A stretch of 64,000 nt of DNA from Cadophora sp. MPI-SDFR-AT-0126 (taxonomy: Eukaryota > Ascomycota > Leotiomycetes > Helotiales > Ploettnerulaceae), in contig JAGMVK010000008.1 in NCBI GenBank assembly GCA_020747065.1, positions 2,108,001 to 2,172,000 on the forward strand, in the 5' to 3' direction. The position numbers and the translations under genes were made by a program. Below are positions 31,176-44,780 of this stretch, piece by piece. Numbering within the stretch: the first letter of the stretch is position 1; each line of letters begins with the position of its first letter. The notes under the pieces were generated by a model, which was not told where the DNA came from, searched no databases, and worked only from the letters and a program-made list of their open reading frames with translations.

Positions 31176-32839
31176 ATGGACGCCAAAATTCTTGCTGCTT
31201 CGGACAAGCACCCCAAGCCCGCAGATCGTGTCTTTCAATATGGCACTGCGGGGTTTCGAATGAAAGCTACCCTACTCGACAGTGTAGTTTTCCGTGTTGG
31301 ACTGGTTGCAGCCCTTCGGTCTCGTAAACTAGGAGGACAGACAATTGGTGTTATGATCACAGCTTCACACAATCCGCCAGAGGACAATGGTGTTAAGCTT
31401 GTGGATCCAATGGGAGAGATGCTGGAGAATTCCTGGGAAGCATACTCGACCGAGCTGGCCAATGCTAAGAACGAAGATGTGGCCAAGGTCTACAAAAGTT
31501 TGGAGGAGAAGCTGAAGATCAATCCTGCAACGCCTGCAAGGGTTATCTATGCTAGAGATACAAGACCAAGTGGACCGAAATTGGTGCAGGCTTTGGTGGA
31601 TGCTCTCGAGGCTGCTGGTGCGGAATATACGGATTACAAGCTTCTCACAACTCCCCAATTGCATTACCTGACGAGATGCACGAATACGGAGGGCACCCCA
31701 CAAAGTTACGGAGACGTCAGTGAGAAGGGATACTACGAGAAATTGGCTGCGGCATTTGTGCGGGCAATGAAGGGAAAGAAGGCCGTTGGACCAGTCACTG
31801 TTGACTGTGCCAATGGTGTTGGTGGACCAAAACTGGCTGAGCTCTTGAAATACTTGCCAAAAGCATCAGAGGGCGTAGAAATCAAGATAATCAATGATGA
31901 TGTTCTCAAAGCTGAAGTGTTGAACCACGAGGTAAGTGACATGCCAATTATGATTATCCCCACTAACACTTCCAGTGCGGAGCAGATTATGTCAAGACGA
32001 AGCAAAGAGCACCACCATCATCGAAAGCTGGTCCAAATGAACGATGCTGCTCACTAGATGGAGATGCCGATCGAATAATCTACTATTTCAACGACCCAGA
32101 ACATGGTTTCCGCCTTCTCGATGGAGACAAGATCGCTACTCTGGCAGCTTCATTCATTGGAGATCTTGCTCGCGAAGCAAGACTCTCAGACGAACTGAAG
32201 ATTGGCGTCGTACAAACTGCATACGCAAATGGCGCCTCAACCAAATACGTCGAGAAATCACTCGGCCTTCCAGTGGTCTGCACACCAACCGGGGTAAAAT
32301 GGCTTCACCACGCAGCTACCAAATTCGACGTTGGTGTCTACTTCGAAGCTAACGGTCACGGAACGGTGGTCTTTTCACAACAAGCGCTCAAAGCCTTCAA
32401 GACCAAAGAACCCGAATCACCCGCACAAGCACAAGCACTCGAAACTCTTCGCGCGCTAACGGACCTTATCAACCAAACCGTCGGCGACGCCCTCTCAGAC
32501 ATGCTTCTCGTCGAAACGATCCTCGCACACAAGTCTTGGACGCCTCGCGAATGGGACCTCACCTACGTTGACCTCCCCAATCGCCTTGTCCGCGTCGAAG
32601 TCGGCGACAGGAATCTCTTCAAGACGACTGATGCGGAGCGGAAACTCGTAGAGCCTCAAGGACTGCAGGAGCAGATCGATGCGTTGGTTAAGAAGTTTAA
32701 GGATGGAAGAAGTTTTGCGAGAGCGTCGGGGACGGAGGATGCGATTAGAGTTTATGCGGAGGCGGCGACGAGGAGTGAGGCTGATGATTTGGCGAGTAAG
32801 GTTGCGGGCATTTGTAGGCAGGAGGGTGGTGCGAAGTAG
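31176..32839 (+). CDS. phosphoacetylglucosamine mutase (539 aa)
   Basis: Exons 31176-31931 and 31976-32839 flank a 44-nt intron (GTAAGT...TTCCAG). The product starts MDAKILAASDKHPKPADRVF, then FQYGTAGFR, the phosphoserine loop VMITASHNPPEDNGVK (catalytic Ser in TASHNPP), and the Mg-binding loop SLDGDADRIIYYF directly after the intron. The sugar loop appears as ANGHGT and the phosphate-binding end as RASGTEDAIRVYAEA. It converts GlcNAc-6-phosphate to GlcNAc-1-phosphate for UDP-GlcNAc, the precursor of chitin, N-glycans and GPI anchors, in the cytosol. Family names are AGM1, PCM1 or PGM3. The length is typical. Confidence 0.96.
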
Positions 32840-33397
32840 ATTATGCTGGGTGATGTGATAGGAAGTATTTTGCATGTCACAAAAGTTCTACACTATCTAT
32901 GACTTAATGGGTTCAAATTGTGAACAAGGTACGTTAAATAGAAATTTATTTTTATTCTTACTATATTCTTTCCACTTCCACCACTTTGATGATAGTGATT
33001 CCTCTATCAATCTCATCTATGCACAGCTTGCTACATACCTATTTCACAAATTATGAGAATTCTAATGGCATTTCCAAATCCCATCCAAGAAATAAACATG
33101 CCCGTCGTGGGTGTCACGAAGCAGATGGCTTCGGCCCGGCCCGCAGCATTTCGAGTGATGATGTCAATACATCCCCGCGTCTCACTCACTCACTCTATCA
33201 TTACAAGTCGTGACGTGAGTACTTACTATAGACTTACACTCTGGTATTTGCAATCAGATCAGATAAAATCCACATAAACGAAGCTCTTTCCTTCATCCTA
33301 CCATTTTCTCTGCTAAACTTAATCCACGTACTGTACAGTACCTCTCAACATCCTCCTCAACATCAACATCTACATCAACAAAGTGAAAAGCACTTCT
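32840..33397. other. intergenic
   Basis: Promoter of the next plus gene. 33328-33341 is the perfect 14-bp palindrome GTACTGTACAGTAC. Nothing else recognised. Confidence 0.4.
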
Positions 33398-34629
33398 ATG
33401 CGTCCCACCACCCGCCTCTTCACAAGAGCAACAGCAAACAACCCTATCAAACTCCAACCACAAATCCCAAGACACCTCAGTACTTTCCAACCCACCCTCT
33501 CAACAAACATGTCAGCCCCTCTCCAACCACAATCCCAAGCCCAAGATCCCACTCAACCTCCCTCCCAATCCCAAGGTCTCACGCAGAAAAGCGGCGTCAG
33601 TACTGCTACTGGCTCGGTAGCAGGAAGTATACCTTCTGAAGTCGGCGCGGGTCCTACGTCTGTTGGAGGAGGTGGTGCTGGATTTGGAGGAGTTGGAGGA
33701 GCAGATGATGCGGCGAGTTATGGGATTACGAGTACGGATCTGAAGACTGCGGCGGGGGTGGAGTTGAGTGCTAGGCAGAGGGTTCTTGTGGGGAGTGTGC
33801 TGGATGTAGGTACCTCCTACCGTCACCAATTGTTTCTGGGTCAGAATTGGGACTTGAAAGGGGACGAGTGAGGAGAGCGCGGAATGGTGAGAAGGGTGGG
33901 AGAAGAAGAAAGATGTGCTAATACGTTGAATGATAGCTATTCAAAGGTTTACCTACACACAAGAAAATGTCCTTATGGAATGTACGTTTTGCCCCTCCCC
34001 CTCCCCTCCCAACCCTCATCTCACCCTCTTCCAACCCAAATCAAAACCACACTCACACACACACCCCTTCCAGGACGACGCCACCTTCGCCGACCCCCTC
34101 ACAAAGGCCCAAGGCCGCAAACAATACGAAGCGCAATGGTGGGGCCTCAAAGCCGCCTTCTCGGAGATAGAACAGCAGCACCACTCCATCACATCGTCCG
34201 GCAACCCCATCACCCTCGACATGAAGACGAGATATAAAGTTAAGGGCATCGGAGCCGAGAAGGTCATTGAGAGCGTGATTAGGATTCATACTGATGAGGA
34301 GGGAGAGAGGATTACGGGTGTCGAGGATAGGTGGAATGGGAATATTCCGGAGGGGGCGATTGCTACTGTGAGTTTTGCTTTTCTTTTCTGATGTCTTCTG
34401 GAAAGTGCGGAGGTGGATGGACGGTCTGCTGCTTGCTTGGTTCCCGCGTCAATCAGAATAGACTGTGCGTTTGCAAGGAAGTTGAGCAAGCATGTGCTTG
34501 AAAATGAGAAGTAAAGGTTGGAAAGAACTGTGCTGACACATGTGTGTGACATAGGCATTCCGCAATCTCAACAGTGTGGTGGTACCAGCTTTCGTGAGCG
34601 TGCCGAAGGATGATGGGGAGAACAAGTGA
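33398..34629 (+). CDS. NTF2/SnoaL-like fold protein with possible mitochondrial presequence (273 aa)
   Basis: Four exons, all phase 0: 33398-33805, 33937-33981, 34074-34367 and 34555-34629. Introns are 131, 92 and 187 nt. The N-terminus MRPTTRLFTRATANNPIKL is Arg/Thr-rich without acidic residues, fitting mitochondrial import; an alternative start at 33511 (MSAPLQPQ) would remove it. A Gly/Ser/Gln-rich low-complexity linker follows. Then VLVGSVLDLFKGLPTHKKMS with LWNDDATFADPLTKAQGRKQ, a single-domain fold like SnoaL/NTF2-like proteins, continues into YKVKGIGAEKVIESVIRIHT and WNGNIPEGAIA. Enzymatic function is unknown. It ends VSVPKDDGENK. Confidence 0.82.
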
Positions 34630-35356
34630 AGGGTGAATTGAGCGTGACGAGGAGTGAGAGAAGGCAATGAGCACGTGAGTGAAGATAAAGTGCAGGGAAA
34701 TTGTATGATAGCGAGGATTTGCTTAGAGGAAATGCATTGCGATAACTTGACCAAGATTGAAATTTGGGTCCTATAACTTTACCATTCGTGGGACTGGAAA
34801 TGATACGATGGTAGAAAGTAGGAAAATCAGAAGTAGGAAATCATTCTATGCCAAAAATCAACAAAAACACACTCAACAGCGAAAGTGAGTCCAGAGAGGG
34901 CTGAGAGGGATGAGAGTGCTGAGAGAGCGGAGAATCCAGAGAACCCAGAGAGTCCTGAGAATCTAGCCAGCCTTGCTCGCTTATCAGAATGCAACTTGCT
35001 CTGCTCAATACTCAGTTCCCAGATCTGCCTTCTCAAAGAATGTCTGCCCCCAGCACAGAAAAGGAGAACAGGCCACAGTTTGAAGTCTTTCTTTAGTTTA
35101 TTCATTTCCCGTATAGCCGTCACCACGCCTGCTATGCTTTGTACCATCTCGAACGCCAGTTAGAGGGAAAAAAAGGACATCCGACCGTCGCTCAGATACA
35201 ATTCCGCCACATGCAACCCATCCACCCAGATGGGTGTCCCATAGAGGAAATTTCTCGTCGATTACATTCAACGCGCGTCCAGGGTCTGCGCTCTCAGCCG
35301 CGAAAGTTACCCTTCCTCCCAACCTCCACCCGTCATACTCGTCGTTCGTTCATTCA
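34630..35356. other. intergenic between convergent genes, with minisatellite
   Basis: Contains the 9-bp repeat array listed separately. A plus frame at 34885-35163 is open because the repeat avoids stops, but it is not convincing as a gene. Confidence 0.4.
34891..34962 (+). repeat. degenerate 9-bp minisatellite, about eight units
   Basis: Units such as CCAGAGAGG, GCTGAGAGG, GATGAGAGT, GCTGAGAGA, GCGGAGAAT and CCAGAGAAC follow one another; the shared core is xxxGAGAxx. It lies between two convergent gene ends. Confidence 0.75.
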
Positions 35357-36653
<1,297 letters not shown>

Positions 36654-37611
36654 GATTGCGGTCTGGGTATCAAAGTAAGGTGGTACTAAGGAGTGACTGC
36701 ACAAAAGAATGTACAACTAACGTGGGGGAGGAAGAAGAGAGGATTGTGATTGTGTACTGGTATCGCATGAGGCAGAGAGCAAAGCGGTCAAGTCAAACAA
36801 GTCCCTGGATAATTTTTTGGAGGGTCAGGGACTAAGGCTCAGTTTGGGTTAGCGCAAATGAGTGGCCAGTGTTCGGACCGGGAATTCTCCATCCCCGATG
36901 TGCCAGACTCAGCTCGGCTCAGCTTCTGCGATAAGAAGGGAGTATCAAAACCCTGCAAAAAGTGCTTATTGTCTTGCTTTCAAGCTCGACTTGTTACCTT
37001 GAAAGGAAGTTTCTCTCAGGAACTAATAGAACTAGCCATGACCTTGCATGTCAATCCAGTACGGTTGCTAATGTTTTTGACGGTCTGTGAATGAATGACA
37101 AAATATGCCACAGTTCAGCCGAGCGAGCCCGAATAATAAAATGAATGTGAGATGCAACATACAGGCGTATGGGAATAAAAATTAGGTCAGTCAAGCACAA
37201 CTGAAGATGAATGCTTGAAAATAATTCCTTTCAATCATTCCTTTACCACTTGTCGTCACCTACCATACCGGTGTGATCGGAATTAGTTCTCGCTTAGCTG
37301 AAGCCTTAGAAAATTACGCACGCCCCACGATTTTGTTGAAGCGCAGCGCCTTTATCGACCTGAAATTCCACCCGCCTTTCCCCAAAAGATCGATTTTGGC
37401 AAGACGACACACACAACGCATCAACCTCAGCTCGCCCCAACCTCCTCCTATCCACGTGAATCCTGCATCTCTGCAGCGCTATACAAATCATATTACAATT
37501 ACGATCATCGTTGCTTTATTCCATTGCTCTTCATCTCACTCGAATTAATCCTCAGGTGCGGGGTCGTAGTGGGGGAGTCATCTCAACCTCGTCGTCGCCA
37601 TCGCCATCATC
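36654..37611. other. divergent promoter region prmt1-like / brf1
   Basis: 958 bp without a supportable gene. Two short plus frames (36858-37094, 37273-37548) show no protein-like features. Confidence 0.4.
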
Positions 37612-40268
37612 ATGGCTCCTAAACCCAAGCCACAGCCTGTCCGCAAGGCAAATCCCCTCAAGAATCGAGCTCCTATCAAAGCGCCCCCTCCTACACTGGT
37701 CCGTCAAGCTGCTGCTGGAGCTGCTGCCGCCGCCGCCCGAGCAGCTACCCAGCCCACCAAACGTGCCTGTCCTAACAAGGAATGTTCTGCCCCTACTGTC
37801 GTTGATGGTATCTGCCATAACTGCGGATTTATCGTCGAAGAATCATCCATTGTCTCGGAAGTGACTTTTGGTGAGAACTCAAGCGGAGCGGCTGTCGTTC
37901 AGGGAAGTTATGTTAGTGCCGATCAGAGTGGCGCACGAAGCACTGGTACCACTTTCAAACGATCTGGCGGAGGAGAAGATAGAGAATCTACTATTCGTGA
38001 TGGTATGTTTTCGTGACTGACAAATGAGGCTCAGTGGCTGACTTACTTCAGGTCGTCGGTACATGCAATCCATGGGTGCTCAGCTAAACATTAATGACTC
38101 TACCATCCAAGCCGGCATGCAGATATTTAAGCTCGCAGCCATGAGTAACTTCATCCAAGGTCGTCGAATGGACATGGTCGCTGCCGTGTGTCTGTACAGT
38201 GCTTGCCGAAAGACCAGCCCATGCAAAGTCATGCTCATTGATTTTGCTGACTTGGTTCAAGTGAGTGTCTTATTCAATCTTTTTGGATACTTGCTGACGA
38301 TTCTAGGCCAATGTCTTCAAGCTAGGTCACACTTTCAAGAAACTTCATGAATCCATCACTATCGCCAAAGAAGGGATCCAGCCAGTTCTCCCAGAAGACT
38401 TGATCTTTCGATTTGCCAAGCGACTTGAATTTGGTCCTTTGATGACCAAGGTTGCTGAAGATGCAATTCGAATGGTCCAGCGTATGAGCATGGATTGGAT
38501 GGTTATGGGTCGTCGACCTTCTGGTGTTTGCGGAGCATGCCTCATCCTTGCTGCACGCATGAACAACTTTCGACGCACAATTACAGAGGTCGTCTACATT
38601 GTTAAGGTCACCACACATACCATCCAGAAGCGTCTCGAAGAATTCAAGCAGACACCATCCAGTGCTTTGACCGTGGAAGAATTCTTGCACAATGAGTTCT
38701 TGGAATCCGCTCACGACCCACCATCCTTTTATGAAAAGACCGAGGAGTTTCAGAAGACTAAGAAGCGTCGCAAACGTAGAGGTCATGATGGAGAGCACCA
38801 GGATGAGGATGGCTCGGGAAGCGAAAATGGTGAAAGTGAAAGCCCAAGCCCAAACAAGCGTCAGAAAACGGCCAACCTAGAACCTGCACCCAGTTCCGAT
38901 CCAGCATCAGACAACCAAACCGCTTCAACCCCAGAGTCTGCCCCACAACCCGCTGAGCCTCCTCAGCCGGCTGTTGAACTCCGCCGTGATGCTGATGGCT
39001 TTGTCATCCCACCGCAACCAATTCAATCACATGAAATTCCCATCGATCCTGAGCTCATAGAGAGCGCTATCGAGGAACAGTCTGGTATCACCTTGGAAAA
39101 GCTGAATGATGCATTCAACGATACCCCCATCGTAGCAGACGAGGAAGAGGACGAGATCGATGCTGAAATATCTGCAGTTATTGCATCAAATCCGCTGAAG
39201 CGAAAGCGTGTGCAAAAGGATATCATGGTACCTGAGCCTTGGCAGTCTGTCGAGTCTCAAATGGAGAAGGAAATTGGCGAAATCGTTTCCGATCCACATT
39301 CTCTTCAACATGCTGAACAGTACGCTCAGGCTCAGGTTAATGTAGCTGCATACATGAGCGCTGCTGAGCAGGATAACCCTCCGAAGGAAATCAGTATGGA
39401 TGCTTACATTGATGAGAGTGAATTTGCAGATGATCCAGAGGTTGCAAACTGCTTGCTTTCCGCAGCGGACGTCGCTAGAAAGGAGAAGGTCTGGGTTAAC
39501 GCCAACAAGGACTGGCTGCGCAAGCAACAATTGAAGTTATGGGCAAAGAAGGAAGCCGAGAATGGTCCACCAAAGGCCAGACGTAATCGCAAGAAGAAGC
39601 CCAGAATCGGTGAAGGTCAAACCAGTCCTGCAAGCAGCCCAGGAGATGCCGCCGTCAACGCTCTCAAACTTCGCTCGTTTTCTAAGAAGATCAATTACGA
39701 TGCCATCCACTCCCTTCTAGGACATGACATGCTCGCAGACAAGAGTGCGCTTGGAAGCGCTGCTACGAGTAGAATCACATCCCGAGCCGGAAGTGAAATG
39801 GGCGATTCTGACAACGAGTCTGAGATGTCTTCTGTTGCTGCATCCGCCACAGGCAGTGTCGCCAGCTCAGCCATGGGAGAAGACATCCGCGTCATCCGCG
39901 GTCCGAAACCAAGAGGTCGTGCCTCAAGATCCAAGGGCAAGGCCAAAGCAGTTCCTGAGAAAGTCGCTACACCCGAGCCTAACGAGGACGAAGAAGGGGA
40001 TGACGACGATTACATCAAGCCTGCTGCCGCCGAGCCCGCTCCGACCGAAGAAGATGAGGAGGAAGACTGGCGATCCTCTCTCAAGAAATCTCAGACTCCT
40101 GCTGCTCAAGGCGATGAACAAGACTTTGAGGATGAGGAAGAGTATGAGGATTTTGGTGGTATCGAACCTGGTGGGTTGGGAGACGATGACACGACTTTTG
40201 GCGATAACACTGGTTACGGAGATGATGATGACCAAGATGATTATGGAGGGGACGATTACGATGAGTAA
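37612..40268 (+). CDS. brf1: TFIIIB subunit BRF1, RNA polymerase III factor (853 aa)
   Basis: Exons 37612-38002, 38052-38260 and 38307-40268; introns are 49 and 46 nt. After a basic, Ala-rich N-terminus comes a TFIIB-type zinc ribbon (ACPNKECSAPTVVDGICHNC, CxxxxC...CxxC). Two cyclin-fold repeats follow: the first contains GRRMDMVAAVCLYSACRK, the second GRRPSGVCGACLILAARMNN. The conserved Brf1 C-terminal block reads YIDESEFADDPEVANCLLSA then KVWVNANKDWLRKQQLKLWA. The rest of the C-terminus is acidic, with a Gly/Asp/Tyr-rich end (DDDQDDYGGDDYDE). It bridges TBP and Pol III at tRNA, 5S and U6 genes in the nucleus. The zinc ribbon's first pair is CX4C, as in some other fungal Brf1 proteins. Confidence 0.95.
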
Positions 40269-40867
40269 ATCGAGGTGCAAGCATGTGGAGTTTGAGATAA
40301 TCGAGGGTTGGAATATGGGCGGAATCCATATGGTGATTTGACTTGCATAAAAACCGGCGTTGGGCGTGCTACGATACCCGGATCTGGAAAATCGGATTGA
40401 TATCATCGATGTCTTTCGACTTTTGCATTGGCCATTAAGCTGAACTGAATTTCTTGTATCCTCCTTTTGTAAGCTGTGGGTAGGGTCGGCTGAGTTCACT
40501 TGGCTATTCTACTGCTTGCTTGCTGCTTTAGCTGCGTGCATAACGGCACTTTTCTCGATAAATGGATGGATTGATAGATTTTTGTTGTAGGAAATGTACT
40601 ATTAAATAACTGCTCGCGGTCCACTCGCTGTGTGTAATGACAGTTCAAGTAGAGCGCATACCAGCTAAGTTATCGGGGCCAAATGACTACCTTATTCACC
40701 TTGCGAATAATTGGCTCTATTGGGTATATATAGTGTACTATAAAGTAAACGCACCAAATTATGCTCAGGACTGCATGGAGCTCAGGGTTTCGTCCCCAAT
40801 TCTCGATTATATTTCGAACGAGAGGGTCTCAAATTTGATCCTTCTTTCAATACTCATACACCCCTCG
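40269..40867. other. intergenic between convergent genes
   Basis: No gene seen; 3' flanks of brf1 and of the minus-strand glycosyltransferase. Confidence 0.4.
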
Positions 40868-43495
40868 TCATGACGCCCGCCTCCCCGGATCCTGCAACCT
40901 CGCCATCTCCAACATCAACCTATACACATAAACACTCAAATCCACATCTCTGAAAGCCCTCCCAAACCACTCCCTCCCCCCCTCCGCAATCTCCCTCGCA
41001 ATCCCCCGCCCCTTCCCCGTCGAGGTCAGAAACATCACCAGCTCCGGCACCTCCTGCATGCTCTGACTCACAGGCACATAATGCACCCACGGCACAAGCC
41101 TCTCGTCATGCCATTCACGCAGCAGCGTCTGCTTCAACGGCGTCGATCGAGATGCAAGTAGCTTGTAGTACCGGCCGCTGATCCCGTTGCCGTCAATGTC
41201 GAAGACGAGTTTGGAGTGTAGTGCTGTGTCTTTGTCGGCCCAGGTTGAGAGGGGGAAGTACGCGCGTTGGGAATGGCAGGTTCGGAGCGTGCATTGCAGC
41301 ATGTTTGTGAAGCCGACGTCGTATAGCTTGCGGTTCAGAAATGATGAAGTGAAGCGTTGGACTACACCGTCTTTGGCTTGGAGGTAGTGATGTTGCTGGT
41401 TTTCGAGGTTTTGGGCTAGGGCTACGAATCTTTGGCGCTGGAAGTGGCGCCATTGATCAAGTTGGTGGTCTGAAGCAAAGCCGCCAGTTGAGGAGCCTGC
41501 CCAGTAGAGATTGTTCTTTTTCTTCTCCCATTCGATGTCGTGGGATGGATTGTAGTGAAATCCGGACTCGTTGTAAGCTGGGCTTGGAAAGAGGACATCT
41601 CCCATTGTTGAAGGCGCACCAGTAGATAGTATTGGTATTAGGCCTTCAAGTAGTTGAAATGATGTAGGGCTCATGAAGAGGCCGTGCATTGAGCGGTATT
41701 CAGGATGTTGACATAGGTCCATTGCCGAATTTACGTCTGTGACAAACGGAAGACCTGAAAGCTTCAAGCTGGTTTTGGACTCAGAACTCCTATTTCTTGG
41801 GTGAGCATGGCAAAACTTTATCATTGCGTCCCAATTTGGAGTCTGTGGCATATTCGTAGCTCTGAAATTCCGTGTCTCTCCTTTCAAAGACTGTGGCGGA
41901 ACCAAAACCCGCGGTTCATCAAGATGGTTAACGAGAAACTTGACATTTGGCATAATTCCAGGCAATTTCCCCAGAAGAGCATTGAATGAAGCAGAAATAT
42001 GTCTATCGTTTGTGCGCCACGGGTGCGTACACTTCGTCTCAGCTTTCTTCCCTAAGAATTCACAGAACCATAGGTTATGGTCTGGCGTCTTCACCACTCG
42101 GTCCATCATTGTACTGACTTCCAAACCACTGAGTTTCCAGAACGGTGAGACTGATTTGAAGATAATGTCAAAGTCGTCGATGATGGGTGATTCATATCGC
42201 ACGGCGAAGTTGTACCAAGCTTCGAAGCCGGGCGGTGGTTCCGCGCTATATCGTCGCCGATACTCGGCGTGAGCAGCGGTGTAGTTCTTGGATTGTTTCT
42301 GTAGAAGAGATGCAAAGTCCGACTTCGCGTGTCTGACTAGCTCCTCCACGGGATGCACCAGAGAATGGTCAAAACTCAACTTCGCTGAAGATTCTGTCAG
42401 TCTGATAGCATAGATGTTCGCAATGTAAGGAATGATTGATATGAGAACCAGAGACCAAAGAGCTGGTCGGTACTTCGCTTGCTTCGGACAAAGATAGATG
42501 ACCTGGGTGAGAGCAAGGAAAGAGGCTAGTATATTGAAAATGCATTGAAGAGCCGAAGACTCCATGAATGGATCACGCGTGGACATGGCTGCGAATGTTG
42601 CAACTCGGGGCGCTATTGACCATGAAGTGTGCTTGGCCTGGACAAAATAAGCTTAGATTTATATGCATTGTGGGCAAGTATTTCACCAACCGCTTGAATG
42701 GTACAATACCACGATAAAGCTTTGGCTATGCCGCAGAGCAGTGAGGGAAAATATGTGCCGCTTTGAAATCCAAATAGAACTGTTTGTAAGCCCAGTAAAG
42801 CGAGCAGAATAAGGAGGGTTCGGTATGAAAGTGGTGCTATTGTTTCCTCGATATCGATTTGCGAGAGTCGGATGCTATGGGTGATGTTTCTTGGGATAAG
42901 AGTAACGTAGACCAGGAGTAGGCAAGCTATTGGAATGATAGATAGAATAGATCCTAGCAGGGTCCATTTTGAAAGAACGAAGGTCAAGAGGAGCGCAGCG
43001 AAGGCTGTACCCCAGATGCTGTTACTCAGAGACGAGAAACACCACTGTTCAGGCGACTTTGAAATTTCCGGATCATACTGGAATTTCCTCTCTGCCGTCA
43101 GAATGAGAGGCGTCAACAATGGCTGCAGAAACGTCAGTCCCAGATCTTCTATGCATCTACCAAAGGCTCGAACTACTCACAAGCTGTCCGATCTCGCCAA
43201 TCTCGGCTTTGTAGCAACACGTTGCAGCCAGACATGCAGCAACCACCCACTGAGACGTGGCAGATGCCTTGCGACATGGAGACCGAGGCTTTCCATCATA
43301 GTTTGACTTCGCAATTATCCCATAGTCAGATTGTTTTCTAGTCCTGATGAGTAATGGCAGAATCATCCAACAGCAGATTTCGGAACAGATCTCGGATTGT
43401 TTGGTGGAGAGATATTGTACCAATGCTGTGGATAGCAGGGCCGCACCGGCTGAACCCGCAGCTGTGTCGAAACATTTTAAAAGGAAATCTCTCAT
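40868..43495 (-). CDS. multi-pass GT90-family (CAP10/CAP64-like) glycosyltransferase (838 aa)
   Basis: Exons 43181-43495, 42691-43122 and 40868-42637 join in phase 0; introns are 58 nt (GTGAGT...CTGCAG) and 53 nt (GTTGGT...GTCCAG). The start chosen is MRDFLLKCFDTAAGSAGAAL; the frame also stays open upstream to an ATG at 43660. The first about 300 residues hold several membrane helices (for example TAFAALLLTFVLSKWTLL, TLLILLALLGLQTVLFGF). The C-terminal lumenal domain has the GT90 hallmarks: HPEYRSMHGLFMSPTSFQLL, DVLFPSPAYNESGFHY, then NNLYWAGSSTGGFASDHQLD with QWRHFQRQRFVALA, and later LVFDIDGNGISGRYYKLLAS. Related proteins transfer xylose or other sugars in the Golgi for capsule or wall glycans. 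Donor sugar is unknown. Confidence 0.9.
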
Positions 43496-44780
43496 TCTTG
43501 GGTGTGGTGGAGAGAGTGTAGTATAGTGCTGGTAAGAGAAGAGTGAGAGCATTGAGGAACAATGGACGTACCTACCTACTTTTGCAACTCCTCCAAGCTT
43601 GATGATGCGTGATTTGACATCGTGCTTGACTTGTAAAAGCTTGGCTGACTTACCTACCATTGCTTTAATGCTCAGGTCCGAGAAGTGCTACTTCGAATCT
43701 AAGAATTTTAAACGGTGTTGGCAACTTGGCGGTGCTCAGCGTACATTCTCACTCCCAGGAAAAACACTAAGATCGTCCCTCCACATTACCAATGATCGTG
43801 CTCTAAATTACAGATGGAATTTAATTTAGAGTCTCCAAGATTCTTGGACGTTGGGATTCACCGGTATGGTCGGAGTCGTGGATCCAAAATCTGATGGTCA
43901 AGCATTGGCACCGCCTAATTAGGAAACACTAAGATGGCCCAGAGTCTAGAGATGGCTCGGTACCATGTTAAACTCACTTTCTAACTTCAAAATTACGAGT
44001 CAAATTAATAGAAAGCTTCTAATTCATCTATTTTCTCTCTAGTGGACTCTGCGTTTTTGAGGGGCTACAAAATTTTTTTGTTGTCGCTGCTACCATGTTT
44101 TGGAGCGAGCAGCGCTCGTTGTCCGGTGCATCCGGTAATTTGGAAACCAAAAAGCCGCAGCTAGATATCAAGACCTCTCGTATTTGCGGTCAAAAATCGC
44201 CGTTGTATATTGGCCATATGGTAGTCATATGATGATCTTATGTTGCCTTCAAGACGGAAATCTGTGATGACGTGTGCTGATTCATGCCAAGATACAAATA
44301 CGGTCAAACTTCGCCGTATCGCCAGGCTGTTTTGAACATTTTCCAGCCTACTCCAAAGAAAATAATGAAACTCTTAAGAGTTTTTCATAGACTGACTTCT
44401 CTCTGTGGCGCAAAAAAAGCCCCGAAACGGTTGAGGTCCTTTCTCCAAAAGGCAGATATTCACTCCGCCTGGGCCATCCTATCAACATCGCTAAGCGACT
44501 TGTTTATTGCACCCCTCTGTGAGACATTGAATGTGCGTCGCCGCTCAATATGAAATACTTGTAGTAGAGACTGGGTTGCAATAACGCAAGAACTAGGTGA
44601 GACTTGCTTCAAATCATGTCCTCTGCTTCGCTGAAGTTCTTGTATTCTTCGCTGATCAGCGCCTCACTTAAGGCGGCGAAACCTGTCGAAATGAATAACA
44701 TGGCTAGGATTTCTCGCAGGCCGCTTTTCCTTAATTGTAGCTTGTTAAAAAATAAATAAAAGAGTTCGACTAAATCGCTA
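43496..44780. other. AT-rich gene-poor interval with small palindromes
   Basis: No gene is certain. An 89-codon ATG frame at 44284-44553 (+) is very basic (MPRYKYGQTSPYRQAV...) and unrecognised. 44368-44383 is the perfect palindrome AAACTCTTAAGAGTTT. GGTCAAA-xx-TCGCCGT occurs twice in direct orientation, at 44188-44203 and 44302-44317. Confidence 0.4.

Noticed and set aside
34885..35163. 92-codon plus frame starting in the minisatellite
   Set aside because: The start of the frame is open because of the 9-bp repeat; the rest lacks protein-like features.
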